Of a stretch of 64,000 nt of DNA, positions 45,801-56,159 are shown piece by piece. The position numbers and the translations under genes are program-made. The notes beneath the pieces are model-generated. The model did no database searches and was not told where the DNA came from. It saw only the letters and a program-made list of their open reading frames with translations. The DNA is from Drosophila persimilis (Eukaryota; Arthropoda; Insecta; Diptera; Drosophilidae). The DNA lies in contig NW_020825332.1 in the NCBI RefSeq assembly GCF_003286085.1, positions 186,001 through 250,000 of the forward strand, read 5' to 3'. Every line of letters starts with the position of its first letter. Position 1 is the stretch's first letter.

Positions 45801-48800
45801 CAGAGCTGAAACTGGTTTCAGCAATCTTTCAAAGCCGCACTTGTTGTCTTTAGCAGGGACGAGGGACGTGGACGAGGGACGTGGACGTGGACGTGGTATT
45901 AGTAAATCGATTGCATTTACTTGCATACACCAGTTAGTCGACTTGCACTTTCGACGGCGACTAGTCATTTTACTAGCTCAGAAGCTGCTTCTTCTATGCC
46001 GTCTTGTGTGCGATGTGGTAACTCCGCTCGCTCGCTGTAAGCTGGCCAATGCAACAGCAACAGCAACAGCAACGGCAACGGCATTGACTGCAAGCCAATG
46101 ACCAAATGAAGTTACAACCGTAGGAAACAAGTTTCACATTTTCTATACCATATTTGTAAGTGGCCAGGGCAGGCCGGGCCGAGCCGAGCCGAGCCGGGCC
46201 TGGCCAGAAGCTCATTATGATCATCGAACCATCGAATGGTACTCGAACTCGTATGCAATTTGTAACAGTTCAATTGCAAAATGCCAACAAACATATTTTA
46301 TAGTATATGGATTTTCTGCGGCGATGGCTTGAAGGTTTTGAAGGTCGTCCGCGACTTCACAAAATACCCAACCGAAATTTTTCAATAGGAGCAGAGCTCT
46401 TGGCTCTTGGCTCTTGCATCTTGACGGTTTCCGAATTGTCGTTGGCCCTGGTTTGATTTTCTCACTTGACGGAACTCTGCTTTTTGGGCTTTTGCAAGTT
46501 GAACTTGTTTTCAATTAGCCTTAAATACACATGTACTCGAATTTAATTGGAAATTGGGCAGCCTCTGTGCGCCCATCGAAAAAAAAGGCCTGAAATGGTA
46601 TTGAAGGCCGCGAGCGGAATTCATAATAAACTCCAAACAAATCCAATAATCTATATTTACATATTTCAAAGTGAATTATATTTAATTTCACTCAATATTT
46701 AATTGTATTTCGTCCAGTGTATGCTTGGAGCCCAAAATAGAAGGGGGGTGCGGGGTGGGGTGGGGGGAAGGGGCGGGCACGTGAAAAATTCCTTATGTAT
46801 TTAGCAAATGTTTTGTAACTGATGCGACAAGAACAAGTGAAACACGGACGACATGGAAATGATTATACTCGAATTTTGCGTGTTCCCGGGGTCCAAGGGG
46901 TCCACGGGGTCCAAGGGGTCCACGGGGTTCGCGGGGCACGGCACAAGCCGCAAACAATTCCGTTTAAGTGCGGCGGCTCTATGCGTGTTTGTATGCGTGT
47001 ATCCTGCACATGTGTGGGGGGGGAGGGAGGGGGCGGTGGGGCGTACACATAAGTATATGTGTAGGTAAATGATTGAATACCCAGAATACACAGAAAAACG
47101 AAACAAAAGACAAAATTGATTTATGTATGGCTGGGAGCTCTCTTGTATTGTGCGCTTTGTTTGTGTTTGTGTTGGTGTTTGTGCCTGTGTTGGTGCTTGT
47201 GTACGGGTACGGGTATGCGAAGCTTTTTCCGCAAAAATATTGATTGGCCAAAATTTTATTGAAGACAGAAAAGGGGGACCCCCCGTCCGCAGTCGGTCTG
47301 CCACAAACAAGCATCAAATTAATGCAATCAAATAAATGTAATGGAATGGAATGGAATGAAATGTATGCCCATGTGTCGCGGCACACACGTGGGCCTACGA
47401 TCGCGACCTTTGAGCCCCACAACCGCCAGATCTAGTGTCAAGAGAACTGACCTCGGACAAACCTCCAAGTGCGGAAGGTTCACGCAATTCCAAGAAGTAT
47501 CCTGAAGCATCCTGCTCAAATAAAAAGCTTGCCTACTTTTCTGAGCGTCTACTCCAACTTAATATATATCTGGACTAGACCGATTCGACACACTGAATCC
47601 ACATTTTCCACTTTCGATTCCACTCTTAGACCATGTTTTAGTTTTCCCCCTAGCCTTGACCTCACTGATCGTTGAGCAATTCGAATGAGGACAGGGGTCT
47701 TTCCCGTGACTGGTTCTGTACGCGAGTATCGATCGGTAGTTGATCGATTCACATCTCTGTAATTTGCCTTATCTCTAGTTTACCTTTGGCTGTAAACATT
47801 ACAGTGCTCCACAGTATTCTCATATTTTAAGGCCACATCTTAAGACTGTCCCCAGTCCCCGCGGCAAATTATTCACGAAATGGGATCACGACCAGCCATC
47901 TTACCGTGGCAAAAAAAAAACACCAAAAAAAAACAAAGGCAATCACATAAACGAGTATGAGCGTTGCGGGCGGCGGCAAGGGCCGCGGCGCGACACTTTT
48001 ACCCCCCAGAGGGCGCACACTGCACGGGGAAGAGTGTGTGAGAGAGAGAGGGCCACTGATATTTCATTTGTTCCTTCTGATTGCCACAAAGGGGCCACAC
48101 TTGTTACAGAGTGAAATCACAGGAGTCTGGATTGAAGTCTTGTAGTCTCTGAGATCTAGGCGCTCGTCGGGACGGACGGACAGATCTGATCCAATACACC
48201 TCCAAACTCCTTTTGAGCATCGGGTATAGAAGGAGCCTTGGCAACCTTCTTGCAGCTCACTGGACCTTTGGCCCGTGGCTCGGAAAAACTTTATCCGGAT
48301 GGCCATACGCCGCTGCTAAATCAGGATTTTTGCGTGCGAACAAGCGACAGTATGCGGCCTTGCAGTATCACCTGCTCCCCAGCTTTGAAAACAAAGTTTC
48401 GATGGGGGACAGCGGATAGCGGACAGCGGGTGGGATAGGGGGGACAGGGGTACAGGGGCACAAGGTGCGTGTAATGCAGGATGCGGCGCAATGAGGGACT
48501 CTCAACAGCTGCTGCGCATATAATTTCACTCTCGTCGAAGGTAAATAAAAGCACAGTCTAATTAGAGCACTTGGCAAAGTTATTGATCAATTGCGATTGG
48601 CATTGCCCTCACTTTTACTTTTGTACTGCACTGCACTGGTGGTCAAATGTTGCTTCAGAGCTTCGGAAAAGGGGGATTTGGCGGGGGGCGGGGGGGCGTG
48701 GAACACGGCACTCGAATGGGAAACACTAGCGGAACAACAAGTGTTGTTTGTGGCTGCCGATTTATGCGTGGCATAGTCTCTGCCCAACACCTACGTGGGG

Positions 48801-51579
48801 ATAAAGTTCAAGTTCTTGGTTAATCCAAGTGCGGGCTATACATTTTCGGTTGCGGGCAACAGAAGCAGAAACAGAAAGAGAAACAGAGGCGGAGCGGAGC
48901 GGAGTCGCGTACCTGTGCGTTAGCGTTGCGCTGTCCGTGTTGCCCGTCTTGCAACTGAACTCGACATCGACATCGGCGTCGGCATCGGCATCGGCATCCA
49001 CATCCACATCCACATCCACATCGGTGGTGTTGGCGCTGGTGCTGGCTGGGGCCTCGCTGGGGCTGATGTTTCCAGCGTTGGTGATTGTTGAAGTGCCGTC
49101 GCCAATTGTTGTTGCTGGCAAACTGGTCTGCTTCCCCTGCAAACATGTTGCGGCAGCATGTTGGTCGTTGGCGCTCGTCGGTGTGTTTTCGTCGTGTCTT
49201 GTTTTGCTTGTCGTTTCCTCGCCCCTCCCTCCCCCCCTTAGTGCAGCGTCTGCCAGCTCGGACTCGCATAGGCATGTGTCCAGGCCCACTTGGCTGGCAA
49301 CATGGCAGGGTGTGCCCACCCCGTCGCTGCTGCTGGCAACACCAATGTCGTTCCCTTCCGGTGTGCCCGAGATGTTCGCCGCCTGTCCGGGGCCCCCTGC
49401 GACGGGGTCAGTGCGGGACAAGGTATTGACATCCTTGGTCGAGTGTTCCATTTTGCCGTAAATTGTTTCCTTGCTGTTCTCGGCGGCTGCCACCGTACCG
49501 GACGCGCCCTACAGGAATATCATTTAATTAAAATCTTGTTCATCCCGATTTTCGCCATTCGTACATTCGACATATGTACGGGTAGACAGTGGCACTACCC
49601 TTCATTGGATGTATCCATCACAAAAAAATAATTAAAGATTCTCACCTTAGTTTGGGGCTCAGTGGGTAGGCAACCCGCGCCGGAGTTCTCGCTGCGTGCA
49701 TCGTAAAACACATCGTTATCGTCCTGGTCCACTGCACCGATACCCGATACCGATGCCGATACCGATGCCGATGCTGATGCCGATACCGATGGTGGACTTC
49801 CGTTGGAAGATTCCGCTTGCATGTCCATATCCGTCAGAGCGATTGTGATTTTCAAGGGAGCCACCGATGGCAGCGATGCCACCGGTGCCCCCGCCTGCCT
49901 TGTCACTGGGTTCTTGTCGTTTTGGGGTCCCGTGACAACGTTGGGCTTGGCCAACGCTGGCGATTCGTTCGTCTCACTCTCGAGACTCCGGGACTTGGTG
50001 TCGTCTTGCAGACCCTCCATGTTCGCCTTCAGCTCCTGCAGGTCGGAGTAGGTGGCCGGGGATGGTGGAGGGGGGGCTGGGATGTCCTTTCGCCGGGTGC
50101 TGGGACCAGGCACGTTCTGATGGGACTTTGTGCCGCCCGTCCGATGATGCCTCTTGCCCGGCGTAAACTGTTCTTCGCCCGCGTTCCCCGCCCTCGAGTC
50201 CTTGGGCTCGGAGTCCACCGACTTGGACGTAAGCTTCGGGCTCAGGGAGTCCGTGCCCGCCGTTGTCCGGCCGTGTCTCTTGGGTATCGTTCCCGTGCTG
50301 GATGCCACGAGTCGGTCCAGCGAAGGATACTCCCGCCGGCCACTGGATGGGGGCTTGCGCTTCGTTGGTGTCGGGTCTCCTGGCGAATGAAATGGATTAG
50401 ATTATTAGAACCTCGGAATCAGGGCTGGAAAATATATTTGCGTGACACTCACTGGGCGTGGACGTGGGCGGCAGTACGGACTGCGACTGTAGACTGGTCC
50501 GGGGCGCCGGCGTGGGCCTGGCTCCTGCGGCCGGACGACCCCTGCTCAAGGGCAGCGTGGTCACGACGGGCTCCTGGCTGGGCTCCTGGGAGGCAGCGCG
50601 CTTGGGGCTCGACCTGATAGTGTTGGTAGTGCTGCCGCCGGTCCTGGGTCCTCGTCTGGAGGACTCCAGACTGTTGTTCCTCTGCATTTCCGACTGGTAA
50701 ATGCTGCGCTTCACGTCGTTCACGTGCTTGAAGAAGTCCTGCGCGTATTTGTTCTGCTTGAGGTCCTGCGGGGCAGAGAACTGCTGCTGCTGCAGGAACG
50801 GCGGCGGCGGGGGCTTCTCCTTCAGATCCGCGCTGTCGTCCTGCGAACTGGAGGGCAGCGTCCCTGCCGCAGTCTTGCGTGGTATGCCGCTGCTCCCGCC
50901 ACGAGCCATGGACCCGTACAAGTCGTCGAAATCGGAGCTGAAGTAATTGGAGGAACAGTCGCAGTTCCTGCACTCGTAGCGACAGTTGTCCGAGTAGCTG
51001 CACTTGTCGGAGGGGGCCGCAGCAGCCCCCATGGCCCCCATACCGCCCATTCCCCCCATGGCCGAGCCCATGCCAATGATGCCGTCCAGACTGCAGCGCC
51101 GGCAATCGTATCCGAAGCGGCTCTCCGAGCTGCCGAAGTACCGCCTCTGGCCGGAGTTGGAGTACACCGAAAAGAGGCTGGAGTCGCTGACGCGGCCGGC
51201 GCCATGCCGCCGGTGGCCCCCGCCGTAGCGCGCGTAGCGCTGCGAGTTGTCGCTGCTGCGGAGCGAGAACTCGCTCAGGATGGAGGCCTTCGAGTCGCTT
51301 TTGTACATCTGCGGCGGGTCGTAGGGGTCGATCAGTATCTGGGAGCCGCCGATCGGCCGACTGGCCGCATACATCAGAGGGTGCAGGGGGGCCGTCCCGC
51401 CGACTGCGTAGTACAGGTCCCCTGTGGTGGGCGCGGCAAACACGTTCCCCTCCAGCCGCGTCATTGTGTTGTACTTATGGTGGGGCAGGGAGTCGCTCGA
51501 GGAGGAGGATTTCGTGTTCAAGCGTTGCAGGGAGGCTCCTCCGGCGACGGACCCTCCATTCTGATAACTGACGATATAG

Positions 51580-51620
<41 letters not shown>

Positions 51621-51757
51621 TTGCTGTGGGCGGCCGTGGGCCGTCGCCAGAAGAAGACTGCCGCCCACGGCATACTGGCTGGCCAGCGGATTGCCAACGA
51701 TGGCTGCATGGTAGGGCTTCTGGTGCGCCTGTGGGTGGTAGTATCCGCCGTAGATCG

Positions 51758-51803
<46 letters not shown>

Positions 51804-53413
51804 CTGGTCGCTGGGTGTTGTTGTTGTCGAGGTCGATGTGGTGGCCGACGATTGCTGGAACTGCAGTATCGGATTGTAGTCTCCCGTGATGGCCACAGGT
51901 GTCGTTTCGATTTTGTACACGCCCGGATTGTTGGGGTTGTACGACTGGAACTCCAGGATGTGGGCGGCGGGCAGCCCGACCGGGGCTGTGCCCCGTGGAT
52001 CGCTGGTTTCCTCGTGGTACCCCTGCCCCTGCCCCTGCTGCTGCTGCTGCTGCTGCTTCTTCCGCACCCCTTGCACTGCCTGGGCCAAACAGTACCCACA
52101 GCTGTCCTTGCTGCACTGCTCCATGCAGAGCTCACAGTCGGCAAAGACCCCCACGGCACTGCCCTCGCTGGGCCCAATCAGGGCGTGAGGCGCCCCCGGT
52201 GCCGCCCCCTTGTGGGGCTGCTGGGGATGGCTGTGATGCGGCTCCTTGTCCGGGGGTTGTGGAGGTGCGACCAATGCTGTCGTTGAAGGGGGTACGGCGC
52301 TGGGTGTGTCCTGGAAGAAGATCTCCTCATAGATGTTCTCCTCGCTGCGGGAGTGCATTTTCTCGGATCTGGCAGAGGCCAGATCCGCCTCCTCGCTGTG
52401 CAACGTGCTGCCGCGCTGCTTCCCCACCATCTTCTTGGAGCTCTTGAGGCCCTCCTTCAGCAGATAGTAGTTAAAGCTTTTGATACCGATCTCGCCGCGC
52501 AGGAAGCGTTTGCCGATGGCCACCTTCGCCGCTGTCTCGGCAGCCGTCTCCGCCGTAGGTACTGTGGCCGCCGAATCCTGCACTGAGCTCCGCACGGAGT
52601 ACACGTCTGCGTCCAGCTCGCTGGCCTCCGTCTGGGCGGCATCCGGCCCGCCTTCCGGATACTTCTTCCTGCTGGGCTTGCCACCGGCCCCTGCCCCTGC
52701 CCCTGGCCCATGCTGGGCATGTCCCGAAAGCAGGTGTCGACTGTTGTCGAGACTGAGGTTCCGCTTCTGCTTGGAGTTGCGCTTCTGCGTCGCCTTCTTG
52801 TCGCTTCTCTCCGTGGCCAGGCTTCGCTCCAGGCTGCGTACGCGCCGAGTCATGCTGCTGGCCTTGGTCATCGGCTCCAGCGTCTCGTTGTCGGAGCTGC
52901 TGGAGCCGCCACAGTCGTAGCTGGCGCTGACAGCGGCACTCCCTGAGGGCCCGCTGCTGGCGCTGTTGGAGCCCTTGTACTTGCCCTGCTTGCCCGAAAC
53001 ATACTGGTGGAGCTCCTTGGTCAGCTGGTGCTTGCTCAGCAGACCGCTGCCCGATGCTGACTGCCCGGCGACGTCGGACTTTGCCTTCGACTGCTCGGCG
53101 GAGTGCTTGCCGGGCACGCTGCCACGCCGCATGGGATTGGCCAGGTGGCTGATGTCCTCGGTGTAGGCGGGGTCATCGTAGATTCGCTCCCGCACTAGAG
53201 TGGCCGAGCGGTCCTTTGTCTGCCAACGATATGCCAAATGGTAAGGAACCGTGCCGCAAACACGACTGCCCCAAGACTCACCTTGACTTTGCTTTTCTTG
53301 CGGCTGCGATGCGGTATTGTGACATCCGTCAGCTTCAGCAGCTTTGGTCTGGGCGGTCTCTTCGAGCCCTTGCCGCGCTCGTAGGTCAGGTCCAGATAGG
53401 TCTCGGTTGTCAT
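21830..53413 (-). CDS. RhoGEF3: RhoGEF3, Rho-family guanine nucleotide exchange factor (whole locus)
   Basis: Exchange factor for Rho GTPases with an SH3-DH-PH core of the ASEF/SPATA13 type. The locus spans about 31.6 kb with three alternative 5' coding starts (53413, 36021, 25649). Phase-consistent mRNAs: long form 53413-53282, 53219-50453, 50379-49646, 49508-48913, 39205-38735, 38507-38373, 27744-27669, then the core exons 24880-24040, 23967-23442, 23378-23216, 23145-23039 and 22970-21830 (about 2562 residues). Including 43333-41394 and 41316-40779 gives about 3388. Starting at 36021 gives about 1127, and at 25649 about 995. All four totals divide by three. Which combinations exist needs RNA data. 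The symbol rests on domain order plus linkage to E(bx) and miple, as at 61A-B in D. melanogaster. Confidence 0.85.
25440..25649 (-). CDS. RhoGEF3: RhoGEF3 alternative first coding exon (shortest form)
   Basis: An ATG at 25649 opens 70 codons beginning MKKLIIPTLMDTYGLIKFWD and ending RYKWRHRLLQ, then GTCAGC. The exon is an exact multiple of three and joins the 24880 exon in phase. The hydrophobic and aromatic start followed by a Pro/Ala-rich segment looks coding, and stops close the frame a short way past the donor. It would make the ~995-residue GEF with its own promoter, presumably in 25650-27000. Confidence 0.75.
25650..27668. other. RhoGEF3: RhoGEF3 intron and likely promoter of the shortest form
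   Basis: No coding exon is supported. The sequence is GC-rich near 25650-26400 and should include the promoter for the first exon at 25649. A GCATTCGCACTCGCACTCGC-type simple repeat occurs at about 26835-26862. Confidence 0.35.
27669..27744 (-). CDS. RhoGEF3: RhoGEF3 small internal exon
   Basis: A 76 nt exon between a TTGCAG acceptor and a GTAAGT donor. It enters with one base and reads MPKTGNHGIKVVGTRSN to FAGGL, leaving in phase 0 to the 24880 exon. Both the 36021 exon (leaving with AT) and the 38373 exon (leaving with AG) fit its entry phase, so it is shared by the long and middle forms and skipped by the shortest one. Confidence 0.8.
33000..33252. mobile_element. Tc1/mariner-like non-autonomous element with TA duplication
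   Basis: The left end CAAGGTGGTCCGC (after TA at 32998-32999) and the inverted right end, whose complement is CAGGGTGGTCCGC (before TA at 33253-33254), match in 12 of 13 positions. A 'CAGGGTG' terminus with flanking TA is typical of Tc1/mariner elements. At 253 bp it has no transposase and is a MITE-like relic. About 48 bp of its right end recurs at 55430-55477. Confidence 0.7.
34523..34542. repeat. Perfect 20 bp palindrome
   Basis: TGTACACTGTACAGTGTACA equals its own reverse complement without a spacer. It lies deep in a RhoGEF3 intron, outside any recognised transposon. It could be a dimeric transcription-factor site or a chance word built from TGTACA and CTGTACAG. Confidence 0.9.
35492..36021 (-). 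CDS. RhoGEF3: RhoGEF3 alternative first coding exon (middle form)
   Basis: An ATG at 36021 (context AAGCGAAATG) opens MSTTAMSMPQPAAAVGGGA, an Ala run, LLQQEQAQG, then an acidic segment with VVCLVGGVDDN and a Ser/Thr-rich end. It exits with AT before GTAAGT and joins the 27744 exon in phase. 176 codons plus two bases give a GEF of about 1127 residues. The upstream CAGAACAGAACAGAAC repeat is probably 5' UTR. Confidence 0.8.
36022..38372. other. RhoGEF3: RhoGEF3 intron with promoter of the middle form
   Basis: No supported exon. It contains a CA microsatellite at about 36223-36243, a perfect TATCGATA (DRE) at 36913-36920 and an interspersed-element relic at 36990-37290. The promoter for the 36021 exon should lie in the left part. 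Confidence 0.4.
36990..37290. mobile_element. Relic related to the interspersed element in the E(bx) intron
   Basis: The words GGACCGCTAGTTAATTCTTGCA (37061-37082) are the reverse complement of a string at 6128-6153 inside the E(bx)-intron element, and both copies are bordered by AGAGAGAGA-type and TCTCTATCTC-type stretches. The boundaries are approximate. Confidence 0.4.
38373..39205 (-). CDS. RhoGEF3: RhoGEF3 internal exons of the long form (39205-38735 and 38507-38373)
   Basis: Exon 39205-38735 (acceptor TTTTCCAG, donor GTGAGT) enters with one base and encodes a Gln/Ser/Thr start (SQPQSQSQSQ), a Cys-containing CDYWPRCGACQEK patch and an Ala/Glu-alternating end. Exon 38507-38373 (donor GTAAGT) encodes PPDTQDTQDRQEEFPNV and MERSYSLPSLRIRRYTEPGA. 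Phases chain exactly, 38735 with AG into A, then 38373 with AG into the 27744 exon. The RRQYSLP and ERSYSLP motifs, one in each exon, look like basophilic kinase or 14-3-3 sites; this is inferred. Confidence 0.82.
39687..43333 (-). CDS. RhoGEF3: Alternative disordered C-terminal block of the RhoGEF3 locus (exons 43333-41394, 41316-40779, 40692-39687)
   Basis: Three exons with clean signals. The first enters with one base, fitting the AG exit of the 49508-48913 exon. The last ends at its own stop (39689-39687). Joined to the 53413 start they give about 2570 residues with no GEF domain. The 41316-40779 exon also leaves in the phase needed by 39205, so it can be kept in a ~3388-residue GEF form. 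The sequence is Ser/Arg/Gly/Pro-rich and disordered, with six R-S-F-(D/E/N) motifs, three RSLTP motifs and a Gln/His run. No known domain is seen. It may equally be a separate gene in this region whose first exon I have merged; I favour one locus because the phases match. Confidence 0.72.
43334..48912. other. RhoGEF3: Long RhoGEF3 intron
   Basis: About 5.6 kb without a supported exon. Many simple repeats: TG at about 44904-44930, TGTGCC at about 45064-45115, GGCAT at 45688-45715, GGACGTGGACG at 45865-45893, CAACAG at 46049-46080, GCCGAGCC at 46175-46200, a GGGTCCA(A/C)G array at 46888-46927, GTTTGTGTTGGTG at 47160-47195 and TGGAATGGAA at 47340-47358. A copy of the interspersed element lies at 48080-48235. 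Confidence 0.45.
48080..48235 (-). mobile_element. Fragment of the DINE/SGM-like interspersed element
   Basis: The minus strand reads CTGTCCGTCCGTCC, then CGCCTAGATCTCAGAGACTA and a 'cagactcctgtgattt' stretch, the same word order as at 5695-5830 in the E(bx) intron. The plus-strand right end TTTTGAGCATCGGGTATAGA matches the usual tail of this repeat family. It is a short relic within a RhoGEF3 intron. Confidence 0.55.
48913..53413 (-). CDS. RhoGEF3: RhoGEF3 long N-terminus (exons 53413-53282, 53219-50453, 50379-49646, 49508-48913)
   Basis: The ATG at 53413 opens MTTETYLDLTYERGKGSKRP and a Lys/Arg-rich segment ending RKKSKVK. The second exon (2767 nt) is largely disordered and holds a Cys-rich patch (CELCMEQCSKDSCGYC), two polyglutamine tracts, an RRYFGSSESRFGYDCRRC stretch, a second Cys cluster (CSYSDNCRYECRNCDC) and a polyproline PPPPPF. 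Next comes a Ser/Pro-rich exon with APPPPPSP, an SDLQELKANMEGL helix and alternating Ser-Ala/Val-Ser repeats. The fourth ends in an Asp-Val/Asp-Ala alternation and TLTH. Every phase fits (0, 1, 0, 2). It could act as a scaffold with zinc-binding Cys clusters; that is inferred. No homologous domain is recognised. Confidence 0.85.
51571..51806 (-). repeat. RhoGEF3: Two CAG tracts encoding polyglutamine in the RhoGEF3 long N-terminus
   Basis: CTG-rich arrays on the plus strand at about 51578-51626 and 51759-51805, separated by a normal coding stretch, read as long Gln runs on the coding strand. A shorter third run sits at 52036-52058. These are likely polymorphic. Confidence 0.9.
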
Positions 53414-55912
53414 ACTTGGTCAAGGACTACGCGCGGAACGGTGGAGTGGGAGTAGCTGCAATAAGCGATGACAATATGGCCATAAGTCTTAGCCCTATAC
53501 ACAGCCCACAAGTTTTCAATAATGGCCCTGCCTATTCTATGGAATACCATATTTGCCTACTCTCCGGGAACACTTCCCTAATTCTATGACGGGCATTGTT
53601 GTCCCCCATTTCGTTTCGAGCTGATTTTTAGGGTGTGGCAGTGGCAGGATGCGTTCTACGGCAGGCCCTGGAGCGGAGCCATGAGGCCCCGCACCTGATT
53701 AAACCTTTTGGGGGGAAAGTGTTTCGCGTTGGGTGGGACTTGTTTCTATATTTAAGAGCACTGAACATATCCCTGGACACAAGATGCAAGATACAAGATA
53801 CAAGATGCAAAAATCATAATAAGAGCTGGGATCTACTTATTGCCTGAGCCCTGGGCCAACATCCATCAGATATTTTGATATATATTTTTCTTATTTTGCT
53901 ACTGATACACAATCGTACGTATATATATATCTGAATGTACACACACACTGTCATGCGTTTTGTAGTATCCTCGCTGTGTGCCTTTTTGCGCTCCGTGGTG
54001 TCCGTCCGTGGCGCTCCTTCCGCACATCCGCAAGGCCCGCCCCACACGACCCACAAACGCTGCCGTCCGTTACGTCAAAACCGAAAACTGAATTGGTCCG
54101 CGCTCCCGATGCCAGGGAGCTTCACTTCGCAAGTGAGAACTGAGAAGTGAGAAGTGAGAATGTTGATGTCGCTTGGCCCTGCCACCCCACTTGCAACGGA
54201 CTCACGAGGATGCTCAGCATCATGTGCCTCTTGACGTTTGCATGGCTCGGGGGCGAGCGTGTCGCAAAACGTGGCAACGTGCACCCCACGCATGCGTTTG
54301 GCCCTGCCTGCTTTTGACGTTTCCACGCACATCCGCTGCTATTTTGTGCCACCTATGGCACAGCAGCGCTGCACTGCCGTGTAGCCTCTAATAGGCCGTA
54401 CTTGTTGAGGCTCCACGCAAATGCCAATATGCAGATGTCACTCCGCCAGCCAAGGTCCTAGAAGTGTCCGTGATGGCCAGGGAGCCCCGAAAGGCCTTTC
54501 GCACCGGTCATCCCGGTTGGCAACAATAGCCGCAAGGCCGGTCTGCACACAGATTTATTTTTGGCAACATTTGGGCATCAAATCCTTACAGTTGTTGCTT
54601 GATGTGCCCCTCCCCTCCACGTGGCACTGCGCAGGACTCACCCAATGGTGTAGCTGCCTGCAGGTTTGTTGTTGATTGTGGAAAAAACACACACATGCAT
54701 ACATACGAGTGTGTATATGTGTATGTGTTGATGCATCTGTGTGGCAAGCGTTTCACTTGTTTTGGCACGTGTTCACGCACACAATCACTAGTCACTGGGC
54801 GGCAACATGTTGCTGGCTGAATACGCCTGGTGTCTCCTGTATTCTACATATACATTCCCCACCCCCTCCCCATCCACCATCCAACGGCTACAACTGTGTA
54901 TCCGCGATTGTCACTAAACAAGAGACAAGCTGTCAGCAGCTTTGATGCCAGCAACAGCAATCTACGTGTTGCTCGGAGGCCAACTCCAAGTTCAAGGAAC
55001 ATTTGGAAATTGCTGCCGAAACTTGAACATATCGCAGACACGTACGCATATGTACGGAAATCTGTCACTGTCACAAGCAGATAGGCACAAACACGGACAC
55101 GGACACAGACACAGACACAATCCGGATACGCCAAAGCAAGGTTTTGTGTAGCCTGCTTTAAGGGGCGTACGATACATCCATCTACAAGCATCGCAGAAAA
55201 ACATGTACATACAGCCATGCCATCGCCAGGAAGGACTCGCCAATGCGAAGGACTCTCTTACAAATTGTTGGGAAATTATCCGCTTATTTGAGTTTTGTAT
55301 AACTCTCTGTTCATATGCCCATTATTGTACATTCCTGCTGAAACACATTAGTTTTGTTGTTGTTGATTATGTAACGCTGTAACGCTATCTTCCGTTTTTT
55401 CCTTCGGACCATGTTGAAATTATACAGGGTGGTCCGCTTACTCTCTTTCGGGTCTTATTTCACGCTCAGCACTGCTGCGAGCGCTTTGAAGTCATACTTG
55501 ATGAGAGAGAGAGCGAGGAACGAAATAACACCCGAAGACAGAGCACGTTGCGGGTGCTTTTCATCATGATTGGGACCACCGCATCGCGTGATCTTTCAAT
55601 TCCGTTTTGCTCCACTTGTTCCCGCGGAGTGCTGGAGTTTGTTTAAAATGCTAGTTGAAACCCACCGCACGTAAAGTTCACTGTACCGCCGCATCATCGA
55701 CATACAACCATCAACATTAAATAACCACTGTAATATGCATCAAACCAATATTAAAAATAATACAGTCCACTAACCCGTGACCACACATCAAAGCTCTTAC
55801 TGAAGCTCAGACGGCCATACATAATTTTAATCGCATCTCTATGTCTTTTGAGCTAATGAGCTTCTTCAGCAGCGATCAATCACAACAAAAAAGGTTTCAA
55901 TGAAGCACTTGA
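53414..55912. other. Spacer upstream of the RhoGEF3 long form
   Basis: No supported gene. It should contain the long-form promoter near 53414-54000. The stretch near 53781-53815 holds a CAAGATGCAAGATACAAGATACAAGATGC repeat, and 55090-55125 an ACACGGACACGGACAC repeat. A Tc1/mariner-like end is at 55430-55580. Confidence 0.4.
55430..55580. mobile_element. Second copy (partial) of the Tc1/mariner-like element
   Basis: TA at 55428-55429 precedes CAGGGTGGTCCGC followed by about 35 further bases nearly identical to the inverted right end of the element at 33000-33252. The interior differs and the far end is degraded: GGGACCACCG near 55570 may be the remnant inverted terminus. It shows that the 33 kb element belongs to a dispersed family. 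Confidence 0.55.
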
Positions 55913-56101
55913 ATGTTATATTTCGATTTGCAGTGCTATGAAGCCGAGCCGCCCTCTCAGCTCTCGCCGGTGACGAACGATGAGAAAAAGGGATGCAGCG
56001 TAGCGAGAAGCAACCAAGCAGCGAGTAGCGGTTCTCTGTACTGCTTTTTGTGCTCTTGCCTGAAAGGGTGCTACGGAAAAGATCCATCTAAAACGAGCTG
56101 A
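55913..56101 (+). CDS. Small Cys-containing ORF, possibly a 3' exon
   Basis: A 62-codon frame. From an acceptor-like ATTTCGATTTGCAG at 55934 it reads CYEAEPPSQLSPVTNDEKKG, then SLYCFLCSCLKGCYGKDPSK and a stop. Composition and the Cys/Tyr-rich end look protein-like. Upstream I found no exon with a matching donor, and the peptide has no family I know. It could be a tail exon of an unseen plus-strand transcript, a small peptide read from the ATG at 55913, or chance. Confidence 0.25.
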   Translation: MLYFDLQCYEAEPPSQLSPVTNDEKKGCSVARSNQAASSGSLYCFLCSCLKGCYGKDPSKTS

Positions 56102-56159
56102 AATGGTTCATTAATTATTATTAACAACAAAGCAACAGGAATTTAAAAATCAATTATCT

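Noticed and set aside
46888-46927. GGGTCCA(A/C)G tandem units as a coding collagen-like repeat
   Set aside because: Intronic minisatellite with no splice-compatible exon on either strand.
48829-49461. 210-codon plus ORF with Ser-Thr and Ala repeats
   Set aside because: Antisense reading of the Asp-Val/Asp-Ala repeat exon of RhoGEF3.
50724-52286. 520-codon plus-strand ORF rich in Leu
   Set aside because: It is antisense to the RhoGEF3 2767 nt exon; its Leu runs are CAG tracts read backwards and it has no domain features.
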